A stretch of 64,000 bases of DNA from Sceloporus undulatus (Eukaryota > Chordata > Lepidosauria > Squamata > Phrynosomatidae). The notes under the pieces are model-generated. The model saw only the letters and a program-made list of their open reading frames with translations. It made no database searches and was not told where the DNA came from. Below are positions 1 through 11,700 of this stretch, in pieces; position 1 is the stretch's first letter; each line of letters opens with the position of its first letter. The translations under genes were made by a program, and so were the position numbers. The stretch is taken from the NCBI RefSeq assembly GCF_019175285.1, contig NC_056526.1, forward strand, positions 7,690,016 to 7,754,015, given 5' to 3'.

Positions 1-764
1 TGTATTAAGTGATAGAGTAGCCACATTACAGGCACAGATAAGCAATTCATTGGGGTGATTTGCAATGTACTCTTGTTATCTCAGAGTGTTTGCGAGAGAT
101 CATTAAGAGCAGCTGGATGTCTGCAGCCTCCCTTATGACTTAGATCAAGTCACTTCTGCTCTGTCACTTTTTAAACACTGGCGTAATGCTGTACTTGTTC
201 ATTAGAGAATTGTCCTATCTATAGAGATTTAAACTTCAACGGTAATGCCACCCTGCACTTCATGTGACAGAGCAGTGAACATCAACTTCTCTACCCCATT
301 ACACTAGTGATGCTATCAAGTGGGTGCCATATACAAATTTATTTATTTTATTTCAAGGAGTTCTGTCCCACTTTCTCACACAATGGAGTTCAAATTGATG
401 TCTACTTGCAGTTCTGGAGGTTGAGATAGCATATGGAGTGATATGATCCTCAAGGGTAAAGCAAGATTGGCATCACATTTCCTTCCTTCCTTCCTTGAGG
501 GGTCATATCAGTGCACAGTACAGCCATTTCTTCAAGGGTGAGGAGTTGTGTGCATTGGGACTCATAGCATTATGCACTGGAATAGTCCATCCACTTCATA
601 AGTAAAATCATGTTGGTAGAAGAAGAAAGTGGTCTGACACTTTGAATACATGGCCTATGATTCAGACTTGGAAGAATATGCTGGAAGTCAGAGTACATCT
701 TGACCTACAAATGACTAGACAAGGATTTACTGTAGTAGTAATCAGGAATTTGTCTCAGGATCTT
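1..764. other. No gene recognised (left edge)
   Basis: Unique-looking AT-rich DNA with no splice-flanked coding exon that I can support. A short (CCTT)n stretch lies near 480-495. Non-coding upstream exons of CGGBP1 could lie here, but nothing in the sequence identifies one. Confidence 0.4.
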
Positions 765-956
765 CAATTGCCCCTCTGTATCCACATATTTTTCCTCACA
801 GCTTCAAGCATCCATGACTTGAAAATATTTTAAAAATAGATAAATTCCAAAAAAAACAAACCTTGGTTTTGCTATGCCATTGTATTTAGATTTTGATATC
901 CATGGGGGGGGGGGGGGGGCTGGAACCAAACCCCAGCAGACGCTAAGGGCCCAATG
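765..956 (-). mobile_element. pogo/Tigger-like MITE, degraded
   Basis: Reads as a degraded copy of the MER2-like family seen at 5350, 12159, 12458, 42874 and 46674: a terminal segment resembling CAGTCGGCCCTC..., 'ccatggatatc' type words, and 'ggaaccaaaccccagc' near the far end. A run of 17 G (903-919) has expanded inside it. Confidence 0.65.
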
Positions 957-1571
957 TATATAGTTGACTTTCCCTGATGGCTGTGTCCAGTGTTGAAGGT
1001 TTTGCAGTTAACCAGCTTATGCTACTAGAGAAACTGGGGAAGGGGGCAATTATGGACTGAATGTGGGTTAGGTGCCGGGTGAATGAACCAAAGGCCAAAG
1101 TAGACATTCACCTTCTGAAAAATCTTAATTTCTTTGCTTTCTAAATATGATTTTCAAATCAATATTTGTAAATGCTATTTGCAAATAGATAACAGGTAGG
1201 ATTTGTTTTGCTGCTAATGCCAGACTCAGAATAGGCCACTGAGGGTCATCTTTTACTATTCAAAGAGTTTTTACTTTATCTGTTGTGCTCTCATGGATCT
1301 TCTGTGTGTTTTAATGGTTGCTTGTTTCGTTGGCTTTAGTTATTCTTTGCATCTAGGCTTACAACTAATAATGTTATTTCATTCCATCCTTCCAATACGT
1401 AGTTTTTTTATCATATTTCAATAAACTGCTGAATAACCATTGTTGAAAACATTAGTTTTCTATCTTGATCATTCAGACCTGGGGTTCCTAGGCTTTTTGA
1501 CTCATGGAACCCTTATTTCTATGGAGGAGCCTCTAAGTGGCCCACTCTGTGTCTTACAAGTTAATGGTATC
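957..1571. other. No feature recognised
   Basis: Low-complexity AT-rich intergenic DNA. No ORF with splice sites or protein similarity that I recognise. Confidence 0.4.
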
Positions 1572-1619
<48 letters not shown>

Positions 1620-1829
1620 CCTTTATTTATAAAGCGCTGTAAATTTACACAGCGCTGTACATACAATCTTTTAGTCAGACAGTTCCTTGCCCTCAGGCTT
1701 ACAATCTAAGAAGACACGACACAAAAGGAGAAGGGAGTGGTGGTGGGGAATGGCATCAGGTCCAGCAGTTCTCCACCGCCGAGGCCTGGACCAAGGCAGA
1801 TGGACTGGAGGAAGTGCTTGGCTTCTTAA
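1572..1829 (-). repeat. L2-like retroelement 3' end with (ATT)n tail
   Basis: On the minus strand this reads 'gattgtaagcctgagggcag', then 'acagcgctgt' and 'aataaaggttaataataat', the usual end of an L2-type LINE or a SINE that borrows its tail. The (TAT)n microsatellite at 1572-1619 is its tail. It is the inverted partner of the copy at 2250-2491. Confidence 0.7.
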
Positions 1830-2249
1830 TTAATGGTTAAAAGGAGGCTTCCTGGGTCAGAGAGGGGCTAGCCTCTAGGAGTATATATAAAAATATATTC
1901 TTATTCTTTAATGTCATTCACTTTTTATTTCTTTCATTTTCTTGGAGTGGCCGTGGAGCACCTGGGAAGTGCACACAGAGCCCTAGGGTCTCCTCGGAGC
2001 ACAGGTTGGGAACCCCTGATTCAGACTATAATATTAGATGTTTTTCTCCTCATTTATTACAGGATATCAAATAAAGGCCAAGATGGAGAAGAGACTCAAA
2101 GGTAGTTTGTGCAAATTGTGGGTAGATTTTGAGAGTAGAAATGTGTAGGCTTAGGGGGAAAAACTCTGAAAGAAAGAATATTCCCCCCCCCCCCAAATCC
2201 GTACTTTCTGGTAAAACTGAAAAAATAGCATTATGGGATATAATCATCA

Positions 2250-2456
2250 AGAAGCCAAGCCCTTCCTCCAGTCCATCTGCCTTGGTCCAGGCCTCGGAGG
2301 TGGAGAAGATCTGCTGGACCTGATCCTATTCCCCACCACCACTCCCTTCTTCTTTTGTGTCGTGTCTTTTAGATTGTAAGCCTGAGGGCAGGGAACCGTC
2401 TGACTAAAAAATTTATGTACAGCGCTGTGTAAACTTACAGCGCTTTATAAATAAAG

Positions 2457-2490
<34 letters not shown>

Positions 2491-2491
2491 T
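2250..2491 (+). repeat. L2-like retroelement 3' end, inverted partner of 1572-1829
   Basis: Same element in the opposite direction: 'aagccaagcccttcctccag' at the start, 'gattgtaagcctgagggcag' in the middle, 'acagcgctgtgtaaac' and an (AAT)n tail at the end. The two arms are about 420 bases apart and could pair in a transcript. Confidence 0.7.
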
Positions 2492-2596
2492 ATTTTTAGA
2501 ATGATGCATTAAACGCTTCATACAAAACCTTTTATTTCCTGTTACATTTTGAGACTGCACAGCTTCAACATAAATCTAATACATTTCTCTTACCTT

Positions 2597-2636
2597 CCCC
2601 TCCTCCCCCCAAAAAATCAGTTTACTGAAGACAACA
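2597..2636 (+). promoter_or_regulatory. Splice acceptor and 5' UTR stub of the CGGBP1 coding exon
   Basis: A pyrimidine-rich run (ccttcccctcctcccccc) ends in 'aaaaaatcag' at 2611-2620, giving a likely acceptor with the exon starting at 2621. Sixteen bases of 5' UTR then precede the ATG at 2637. An acceptor here argues for the parent gene with upstream non-coding exons rather than a processed retrocopy. Confidence 0.6.
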
Positions 2637-3134
2637 ATGGATCGATTTGATGTGAAGCCCCCTCCCTCTCGGAGCCGTTCCAAAACTGCTTTGTATGTGA
2701 CTCCTCAGGATCGTGTCACTGAGTTTGGCAGTGAACTGTATGAAGATGGGGGGAAGCTGTATTGCACTTTCTGCAATGTGGTCCTGAATCATGTCCGCAA
2801 GTCTGCGATCAACGATCATCTCAAATCCAAAACTCATACCAAGCGTAAGGGGGAGTTTGAAGAGCAAACTGTCAGGAAGAAACCAAGGACTCTGACTGCC
2901 TCTCTGCAGTGCAACAGTGCAGCCCAAATAGAGAAACCCAATGTTGTCCAGGACTTTGTAAAAATGTTTCTGGAAGCCAGCATTCCTCTTGAAAAGGCCG
3001 ATCATCCAGCTGTACGAGCTTTCCTGTCTCGTCATGTGAAGAACGGGAACTCCATACCCAAGGCAGATCAGCTAAGGAAAGTCTACTTGCCTGATGGATA
3101 TACAAATCAGCTGATCAAATCTGAAGACCACTGA
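2637..3134 (+). CDS. CGGBP1: CGG triplet repeat-binding protein 1
   Basis: An intact 165-residue frame in one exon, against 167 residues in human. It opens MDRFDVKPPPSRSRSKTALY and keeps the blocks expected of CGGBP1 along its whole length, including DRVTEF, NVVLNHVRKSAI, DHLKSKTHTKR, DFVKMFLEA and HPAVRAFLSRHVKNG. A BED-type zinc finger is visible as C43-x2-C46 with H61 and H67, followed by a basic stretch (residues 68-84, with RKKPR) that fits the nuclear localisation signal. The family binds unmethylated CGG repeats in the nucleus, affects transcription, and is an ancient domestication of a hAT transposase DNA-binding domain. The start codon is the only ATG near the acceptor, in a good context (acaacaATGG). 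The open frame, near-standard length and upstream acceptor indicate a working gene; a young retrocopy is the main alternative and is less likely. Confidence 0.96.
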   Translation: MDRFDVKPPPSRSRSKTALYVTPQDRVTEFGSELYEDGGKLYCTFCNVVLNHVRKSAINDHLKSKTHTKRKGEFEEQTVRKKPRTLTASLQCNSAAQIEKPNVVQDFVKMFLEASIPLEKADHPAVRAFLSRHVKNGNSIPKADQLRKVYLPDGYTNQLIKSEDH

Positions 3135-5349
3135 GGGGTAGTCCTTGGCTTTTAGGTGTGGAGTATTACAGTTGCATAACAGTGGTGTGGTTTATCTTTA
3201 TATTAATGCACTTGCAATGTTAAGTTGTGGTTTTTGTATTGCAAAATGACAATCCGTTGCAGAATGCAATGGTGTATAACAAACAGTTGGTAATTCTGAT
3301 GTTACAGGAAATTGCTTCTAAAATGGTGAGCTGCTGTGGTTGGAGGGGTGTCAGAAAAGTGCCTTATTGCTGAATTTGTTCAGTCCAGTGCTAAATGAAC
3401 AGTATAGAAAAATTCTTATTCCTTCTTCTACAGTATTACTTAGGTACATGCAGATGAACAAACTGAACATAGTCACACCAAACAACCTTAATTCCTGGCT
3501 TTAGTCATAAATATATACACATAAAATCCATGGTATTTCCATATCCTCAGCATAAATGTATGATTCTGTATTCTGGTGTTTAATTCTACTTCATGGTAAA
3601 CAGGTCAGGGTTTTTAAAAAGGTAGGATTGTGGACTACAGCTCCCAGAGTTAGCAGAGCCTTGAAATCTCAATAAATTCTCTTATGATATTATTTTCCAG
3701 TGTAGCTGAAAGTCAGCTCCTGATCTAATTTAGGGACACCACTCTATAATCTTGTAGGCTCAATTTTACCTATTTTGGAAGGAAGACCGGAGTATAAATT
3801 AAATAAAATGTTTGGATAATTTAGATAGCAAACTTCTAGTTCAGATCATTCACTGTGCCCCACCTTCTATTTGATTCTATCTTTCTGACTGCTGGTTTGT
3901 CTTTGTGTTTAAGTGGCATGTAGATGCACAACTTCTAGCATATCTAGCAGAGGTTTCAAGAATGCAGATGCATAACCCAGTGAAAGCAGAGCGCCTACAT
4001 CTGATTTTCATCTGCAGCTACTCTCAAAATTGCAGTAGGTTGAGAAAGACCTTGTTCCTGTCAACATTTTAACCGACTTTGAATCCCATTGTGGGAAGAA
4101 GATGGGCTATAAAATGTTTTGAGAAGATCTGCAATGGAAATATGTCTATTGTCCTCTGCAATAGCAAGGGGAAGGGTTGGTAGAGGGTGCACCTTGTGGG
4201 GGGAGGGGGATTGGCCCCCATTCCACATCCAGTGGTCCATTAGACTGTAGAGTCCAAAGGTGGGAAACTCATATAGGCTTAATGTGTTCCCACAACTGTT
4301 TTTAGTGCCCCCTCCCACACCCAGTGATGGTTAAACTCAACAGCAGGTACAAGAATAACACTGAACTTCAGTAGCTGCACAGAAGAAAACCCCACTTCCC
4401 CCTTCTCTTCCATTAGGGCAAGAGATTCTGTAGGGAATGTGTTTCTGGGCTTTTTAGTATAGGAAGGTGCTTCTGTTGCTTAGAGTCACTGCAATTACCA
4501 CTGAAGTTTGGCAGCAGCAGCAGCGTGGTCTGCATGGAAGGGAAAGCAAGGGTGTTACAGAATTCACTGGTTTCAGAAAATTACCCATTCCTGCTGTATT
4601 AGCTCAAAGAAAATTTTCAGGCCTTTGAAAGGAAAGTTGCACAGTCAGCAGCCTATAAATGGGATTGTTTTTACAAACAATGTTTGTTCTGTGTTCTATG
4701 GTGTGCTTTTGGTCTTGTCTAACAATTTGTTTCTATTTCTGCCTAGGGTCAACTTGAAAGCTGGCTCAAGTAACTGGACTTTTTATCCATGTGAATATGG
4801 AATGTTTTTGAAGTTTGCTCAGTCCGGGCCTTTATAGTATGATTTCCTAAAGAGAAGCAGAGTTACTGGTTCCTTTTGCTTTTATATACATTGTTTTATT
4901 TTTCCTTGACATTCTTTCCAGGCAATGCAGTATTCTTGGGAAGTTGTCGTGCCTGATTGAAATATTCTTAATGCATCCACAAAGAGCTGTGCAGAATATT
5001 CTTGTCTTTCCTATTTTTATGTTTATTTTAAATACTCAACTTTGGATATTTGCCTAGACTACACTCTTGATACTTATTTTTTCCTAATGCAATTTCAAAA
5101 GCAGAAACATAGCTTTAAACTGCTGTTTTTTTAAAGTGCCCAAATAAATGGTGAATGGGGCTGGGAGTATGGGAAATATCACCATCTCTCTTTGTACTAA
5201 AATTAGAGATGGAGCAGAATAAAAAAGGAGCCCTTTAAGGAAAGGGCAAGCCTTCCAAGTTCAAAAGACCCATAGAGTTTTTATTAGCAAGTGTTGGCAT
5301 TGGTGAATGCAGTCCAGGACCTAAAGCCTAATAGTCTTTTTAAAAAATA
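3135..5349 (+). other. Possible CGGBP1 3' UTR and downstream DNA
   Basis: This stretch begins directly after the stop and has few repeats. AATAAA hexamers occur at 3802-3807 and 5143-5148. CGGBP1 transcripts in mammals have a multi-kilobase 3' UTR, so part of this is probably transcribed, but the end cannot be placed by eye. The first hexamer lies in what may be an old retroelement tail. Confidence 0.35.
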
Positions 5350-5577
5350 CAGTCAGCCCTTCTTATACACGGATTTGTTATACACGGATTCAAGCATACA
5401 CGGTTTGAAAATGTTCCAAAAAAGTATAAATTTCAATGATCAAACCTTTATTTTCCATTTTTATAAGGGACACCATTTTGCTCTGCCATTATATTTAATG
5501 GGACTTGAGCATACACGGATTTTGTTATACACGGGGGATCTTGGAACCAAACCCCAGCGTATAACAAGGGTCCACTG
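5350..5577 (-). mobile_element. pogo/Tigger-like MITE (MER2-like), complete
   Basis: It starts CAGTCAGCCCTTCTTATACA and ends in the inverse (aagggtccactg). TA dinucleotides flank both ends (5348-5349 and 5578-5579), the target duplication of Tc1/mariner-pogo elements. It has no coding capacity. Confidence 0.8.
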
Positions 5578-6987
5578 TAAAGCCAAAATCGTGCAACATA
5601 GACGTACATAAGTATGTATCATCTTATAACCCAGTTCCGTAAATCTGCCCTAAAAGCCAGCACTGAGCAACAGACTCCTGTTCTGCTGACGATTGGTGTA
5701 TACCAGGATGACATTTCGACCAGCCATCTGCAGTGTGATGAAGAGTTGTGACGGGTCCTATTTCTGATTTTCATGCCACAGATTAAGAGGACGGGGCTGG
5801 ACACATTCTTCTGCAAGTAGAGCAGACCTCTGTTGTTTGATGCAGCTGCTGATTGTTATGGTAGATTTTGTGGGGGTAAATTTGTAATGTGGTAGTAGTA
5901 CTGTGGTTGTAAACATGAATACTGTACAGTTACAAATGTGTAAGTCTGTTTCATGCATTTGTGACTGCTCAATAGGATGCCAACCAATAACTTTTGGTAT
6001 GCTTTAGTTGTCATATTGAAAATGGGAAAATATGGGTAACATCGGTTCTACAAGTTGAATCCAGATTTAGTGATATTTATAATAGACTTGTTGAAGTTTT
6101 GACTAAATCCTGTTGACGTTAGTCCAGCTGTGTCTAGTTACTGTAGGACTGGCATCTCCATCTTCCCTTCTCTTTCAGTCTGCCTTTCCCTTTTCTTTTT
6201 GTCCTTATATCACTGCATTCCTTACAAACTATTCTGAATGTTCCAAACTAAATATTGCTCTTTTTCACCTTTAGCCTGAAACAAATATAATGTTATTTTT
6301 CTTTGGCTGAACATACTTAGACAAAATATCACGGCCTTAATAATCACTTCTAAGGCAAAATTAGTTTAGCACCTTTTACTTATTAAGAAGAAAGCTCAGT
6401 ATAATAAATTAGTTTTTCAATTGTGGCCTGTTTTCTATTGAAAAATGGTATAATCTAAAAGTACCTGTGCTTTGGGCTTTTTAAAAAAGATTTTACCGTA
6501 TATTAAAATATAACATTACTCAGCAGTCTATCTCACTTGAAAAGAATTGGTAGAGCAAGTGAGTAGTTCCTATTGTTCATTTTTTATAGTTATTTTTGCT
6601 TATTTACTAACTTGTTTGTATTAGTTAAAATAAGAGACCATGATGTAATGCACTGCCATCAATACATGTGTATTTCCTATCTTTCTCACTGATAGTTTGT
6701 TCTGTATGATGTTTTGCGTGTGAGGTAATGGGAAGTACATGTGCTATGTTTCAAGGGTGGTGGTTTTTTGGTTTTTGTTTTTTGTGCTGCTCCTCCACTT
6801 CTGCTGGTAGGGCAGACTCACACAGAAAAACATGCTTGCAGAGGGCATGTGGGTGCACATTTATTTTTCACACTTCCAGTGTATGTGCAGATTAGTGGTT
6901 TCATGTGTCTCGCTGTGCATCTGAAAGCTACACATTACAGCACCAAGGTAACAGTTTATCACTTGGCGCATTCCACCATAAATATGA
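5578..6987. other. No feature recognised
   Basis: AT-rich DNA without a clear repeat or exon. It could still be CGGBP1 3' UTR or intergenic. Confidence 0.35.
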
Positions 6988-7118
6988 AAACTCACCGGCT
7001 GTCAGCCTCAGGGGAAGGCAACGGTAAACCTCCTCTGAACAAATGTGCCAAGAAAATCCCATGATAGGGTCACTGTAAGTTAGAAATGTTTTGAAGGCAG
7101 ACATCAACAGCAAAAGAA
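6988..7118 (+). repeat. tRNA-derived SINE, 3' half
   Basis: Matches the second half of the SINE seen complete at 21963-22201: 'cctcctctgaacaaa', 'ccatgatagggtcac', 'taagttagaaatg', then an 'aaggcagacatcaacagc' tail. The tRNA-like head is missing. Confidence 0.7.
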
Positions 7119-8097
7119 CATGTGCAAGTATGCTGCTTGGAGGAGAGGGAGCTGGACAGTTTTACCACTGAATGTGGTAATGTGGGTGAATCATGCTAAG
7201 AAGCAAATCAGTTTATACTTTTAAATAATTACCATTTGGACTGTACAAAAGCAAATTGTCACTGAAAGTCAATTTTTTTTGAGTTTTGGAGTAGATAGTG
7301 TTGACTTCATGTACTTAATTATTTTCTTGTCATTCGCATGTAAAATTAGCACAGAAATAACTAGTGGCTGCTCAGCCAACGTAGTATTTTGCAGATTATT
7401 CATGTTTTACAGCTAACTCTGAGTGATTACATATTATAATTTGGCTGTATAATAAACTAAGGCAAAGTTCCTCTGTGTGTATACTTGAAAGCAAGTTGTG
7501 TTGAATTTTTTGAAACTTGCTTCCAAGTAAGATGAACAAAATTGAGCTGTACAGATGCATTTAACAGGTAAAGAGCTGACTCCTAAAAGTTACCACCATT
7601 ATTTAATTCGCTGCAGTGAACAGAAGACCTCTCCTTTGTGAGGTAGAAATCTTTTAAAGCTTTCTTAATGCTAAAATTGAGTGTGTTTGTGTATGTGTGT
7701 GTGTGAGGGAGAGAGCGGGGCATCATGTTAGATCTTCAGAACATACTTCTAGTTTTAGATGTTGACATGTCATTCAGACCATCCAGATTATTAAAGGTGA
7801 GGGATTAAGAAGTGGTACTAATAGTAAATGGTTGAATCCAGATTAAGTCAGTTATAGTTGGTTCCCATAGAAATCAGAGGGACTGAATTTGATTCAATTA
7901 AGCCAGATCAGTCCTATTAATGTCTGCTTGGAGTTCAAGTGGACTTACTCCTAGGTATATGAATAAATGCCCATGACTTCAGGCTGCATACAATCCAGTG
8001 TGTTGCTATTTGGGGGGTTGTCTTTCATATTTGGTAAAACACACCTACCAAATTACCTTTTAAAAGAGTTTTCACTTAATTTCTAAACCTCAAGGTA
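7119..8097. other. No gene; short (GT)n tract
   Basis: A (TG)n microsatellite lies at about 7681-7705. Nothing else is recognised. Confidence 0.4.
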
Positions 8098-8330
8098 TTT
8101 TTACACTCCACAGTTACAGCACTACCATTCCACTTTTAACCGCCTGGCTTGTGTCCTATGAAGTCCTGGGATTTGCTGTTTAGAAAGGCATATTTAGAAT
8201 TCTCAGTTGGAGAGCTGTAGTGCCTCACCAAATTATAAACCACAAGATTCCATAGGATGGAGCCAAGGCAGTTAAAGTGGAATCATAGTGCTATAACTGA
8301 GGAATGTGAAAGGGTCCTCAGTCTTCATAA
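8098..8330. mobile_element. hAT-like MITE, old copy
   Basis: The two halves are rough mirror images: 'cctatgaagtcctgggattt' against 'ccataggatggagccaagg', with 'ttacagcac' and 'agtgctataactg' at the ends. It is the same family as the copies at 34512, 39322, 49180 and 57718. Confidence 0.6.
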
Positions 8331-9397
8331 ACTGCTAAAATTCAGATATTCACCTTTATCATTATTGTGGATTGAAACTGTGTGATTCAGCCAAGCCAAT
8401 CTATAAAAGCAAGCCAGTTGGGTTTTGCTAATTTGTAAATGTTCTTAAGAGTATTCCAAATTTTCCAACTTCGAAAGCATCTTTTAAAGTTTAGTCAGTT
8501 GTAACCATGCAAAATTAGATAGGAAAGCACTTAAACTGGTTTTGTGTCTACTTTGTAACCCCTTTTTTACTAAGTGAAATAAGGAATATAATGTGCTAAT
8601 GATTACCATTTATTTATAGATGCACATTGTATGGATAATCTCGCTCTCTCTCTTTTTACTATTCATCTTTGAATTTGCTGCTAGGATTCCTTTTTCTTTT
8701 CTTTTTTGGCTTATGCATGTTGGGTATTCGTTGTCTTCATTTTTTAAAAGTTACGTGTTAACTTTACAAAATAAAACATTTTAAAACAAGGACTATTTTG
8801 AAGTAAAGTGTCATATTGCAATTTGTAAAAGATAAATAATAGATAGTACACCATGTAAAAAGTTAGTGGTGATTATTAATTCCTGTTTGTTTTGCTACTT
8901 TGTGCAGATAGTTTTTTAATACCCAGTTGCATCGCTTCCCTATGTAACTTAATGGTTGTAACTAATATCTTGCTTCCTTATTCTCAGGATGACTTGAAGG
9001 TGCACTCCACAACCAGTGGACTATTCCCTTGTGTCATCTGATCAAGGAGTCCATAGTTCTTATCCGTTTCAGCTGTTGCCTCCTCTGTCTCACACTCATA
9101 TAATCCTCCTGCCTTGCTAAGTACCTGAGGTTTTCTTTGTCTCTTCTCTAAAATTGTATTTCGATTTCCCTTTCTAAATAGATTGGGGTTAAAATGTAGA
9201 AAAGTATGGCATCAACTGTGGGTGATTTATTAAAGAGAAAAATGAAAGGTTCCAGAGCTGAATGAAGACATAAAGGAGTCATGCTTACAATTAGAAAAGA
9301 AGAAAAGATGAAGGGCAAGTTGGCCCCCCAAACCACTCCAATATCTGCTAGTATGCATATAGAGCAAGAAAATAAAACAGAAAATAAAAATAACTCA
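8331..9397. other. No feature recognised
   Basis: AT-rich DNA. An AATAAA near 8768 could be a distal poly(A) signal, but nothing links it to CGGBP1. Confidence 0.35.
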
Positions 9398-9942
9398 GGC
9401 CCTGCACAGACTGGCCTTGAAGCACGTACTGAGTATGTGCTAGGGTTGACTGGGAGCGTCCTTTTCAGACGCTCCTTAACCCTAGGATGTACTCAGTACG
9501 TCAAAATGGCAGCGCCCTGTCTACATGGGGGCTGCCACTTTGACATAACGGCTGCATCACTCCAAACGGCACAGCCGTTACGTCCTGGCGCTGCGTCAGG
9601 CCGCTTGTGGCAGCCTAACCATGGCGCAGGAAAGAGCTCCGAAACGGAGCTCCTTCCTGGAGGACACCTCATTTCTGTGGCAACTAGTTTACTGCAGGAA
9701 CGGTGCCAGGGGGAAAGGGGCCAAGTGGCCCTTTCTCCCCTGGCTGCGGCTCCCAGGGTGTCCTGGGGCATGAAACCCAAGGACACACCTCTTTGGGACC
9801 AGGGAAGAGCAGCATTTTGCCGCTCCTCCCTGGTCCCAAAAAGTGTCGTATTGGGACGTTTGGGCTGCGGCTGCCCTGGCCCCAATACGTTGCGCAAAGG
9901 GGCAGCTGCAGCCTGCCCCAAACTGGCGGTCTGTATCCCGCC
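9398..9942. mobile_element. GC-rich fold-back DNA element
   Basis: A 545-base island of high GC and many CpGs in AT-rich surroundings. The ends are imperfect inverted repeats (ggccctgcacagactggcc against the complement of ggcggtctgtatcccgcc). It holds internal palindromes, such as the pair around 'gggagcgtcc' and 'ggacgctcc', and the long frames in it run over both strands of palindromes. I read it as a non-autonomous DNA transposon, not a promoter CpG island or coding exon. Confidence 0.6.
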
Positions 9943-10679
9943 TCAGTTCTTCAGTTGTTGAGAAGCATGAACAGTTTTTGAAATGAACCATGAGGAATAT
10001 TTCATCAAGTGAGAACAATTCAGAGTGGCAATCTCGACAGCACTCATAGATTAAAATGCAGCAGAAAGCCCTAAACAGCACTATTCTAGCAATGTTTAAA
10101 AGGAAAAAGAAAAGATTAAAAGGGAGACAGAGTTAAGTCTAAGAACCTATCAGTTCAGTCTCCATAGGGAGAAAAGTGTGACACTGTTCATGAGTACAGT
10201 CCTGTCACTGCGCTGCCATCTCTCAGATCTTATTAGCCATCTGCAGCTATTCCCCATCTTCAGTGTTCACAAAAGACTGCTTCTGTAACATCAGAGTATA
10301 GCACCTGTAGTCTCTGACTTTGGAGCTTCATACTCCTTCTGTACCTGTAGCTCAGTTGGCCTCAGAATGGGTAAACCTATCATTTCTAGCATTTACCACT
10401 ATCTTTAATTCTGCAGTGCCTGTATGGATTCTTTCCTCAGTTCCTCTACCAATCTCTACCACAGCCTTGAAACTGGCTTGAGGTATGCCATTGACATGAG
10501 TTGCATGTACTTGGCCAGATACATTGCCAGTTTGGAAAGGGCATACATCATCTGTTGTGGATTCTGATACTTCCTCTATAGCACTGTCATCTTCTCCAGT
10601 TGCATTCTCTCCCTTGGAGGAGGAGGAGGGACATATGGCTCCTTTACCCAATAGAGCATCCTTAGAACAGATTTTATGA
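9943..10679. other. Unassigned stretch with a 99-codon minus-strand frame
   Basis: A minus-strand open frame spans 10352-10651. Its translation is acidic and serine/threonine-rich in the first part (GEDDSAIEEVSESTTDD) and then VNGIPQASFKAVVEIGRG. I do not recognise it. No splice sites or neighbours give it a role, and it may be a fragment of a retroelement protein. Confidence 0.3.
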
Positions 10680-11700
10680 ATGGCTCAAAAGGTGGTGCTG
10701 AAGGACCCCTGTTCGATGCCCTGGCTGTTGGCCTGTGATGTCCCACAGGGTTCTTTTTTGTTCCCCATGCTATTTCACATCTATATCAAACCTCTGGGGG
10801 AGGTATTTTGGAGGTCTGGATTGCAGTGTTAACAACATGCTAATGACACCCAACTATCCTTCCTATTCGATTCCAAGGAATCTGTTTCGATGCAGAACCA
10901 ATGTCTGCTTCAGTAATAGACCTGATGAGAACAAACAATTGAAATTTAATCCAGACAAGACAGAGGTGCTCCTGCTCAATAAACAGGCAAATGAGGGAAT
11001 GGGGACTCTGGCTGTGCTGGGTGGGGTTACACTTTCTCCAAAATCTCAGGTTTGCAACTTAGGTATTCTGGACTCAACCCTGAGTCTGCCTATCCAGGTT
11101 TTGAAAGTGGCCAGGAGTGCATTTGGCTAAAACATGCACCAGCTGCACCCATTTTTGAGACGTCAGATCTGGCTACAATGACACATTCCTTGATTTAATC
11201 CTGTTTAAAATACTGTAATGAATTCTATGTGTGGCTGCCTTTGGAAACCGTTACGAAACTTCAGGTTCAAAATGCTGTATTCAGTATGCTAACTGGGTTC
11301 AGTTATAGGGCATGTGTAAACCCCTTGTAAAAACAGCTTCACTGGCTACTGGTTCATTTCCGGAGACAATTCAAAGTGTTGGTCATAACCTCTAAAACCC
11401 TATACGACCTTGGTCCAGGTTATCTGAAAGACCGTATCTCTCAGTACTAAGCTGCCAAAGGTTTAAGATCTTCAGGGGAAGGCTTTCTCTTGGTTCTGCC
11501 ACCATCACAGGTTGCTTGGTGAGGACCCAAGAGAGAACTCCCTTCCACATGAGGGTAGGCAACAATAGCCTTGAAAGATATCCAGGTGTTACAGTATCAC
11601 CTTGCCTCCTTCCATGGTGAAATACAAGTATTGCTGTACAACACTGGCACAGAAACAGTGCTTCAAGCAGGCCAGAGGGTGGCACAATTTATTTGTGAAT
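10680..11700 (+). mobile_element. L2-type LINE fragment (reverse transcriptase region to 3' part)
   Basis: Broken frames on + carry reverse-transcriptase signatures in order: CDVPQGS-like (near 10735), a degraded YADDTQ-like stretch (near 10840), then LKFNPDKTEVLLLN (10940-10980). This matches LINE2 order. Stops and shifts are frequent, so the copy is old and dead. Confidence 0.75.

Noticed and set aside
1440-1709. 89-codon frame with a poly-Tyr run
   Set aside because: It reads through a (TAT)n microsatellite at the tail of a retroelement.
2622-3035. Minus-strand frame of 137 codons opposite CGGBP1
   Set aside because: It is the antisense shadow of the real CGGBP1 coding sequence; its translation has no recognisable domain.
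2637-3134. CGGBP1 as a processed retrocopy
   Set aside because: The frame is intact over near-standard length and a pyrimidine-rich acceptor lies just upstream. No poly(A) remnant or flanking duplication was seen, although a search for a second copy would be needed to settle it.
9281-9961. Long overlapping frames on both strands (up to 226 codons)
   Set aside because: They run through GC-rich palindromes of a fold-back DNA element; the translations are low in domain-like content and there are no splice sites.
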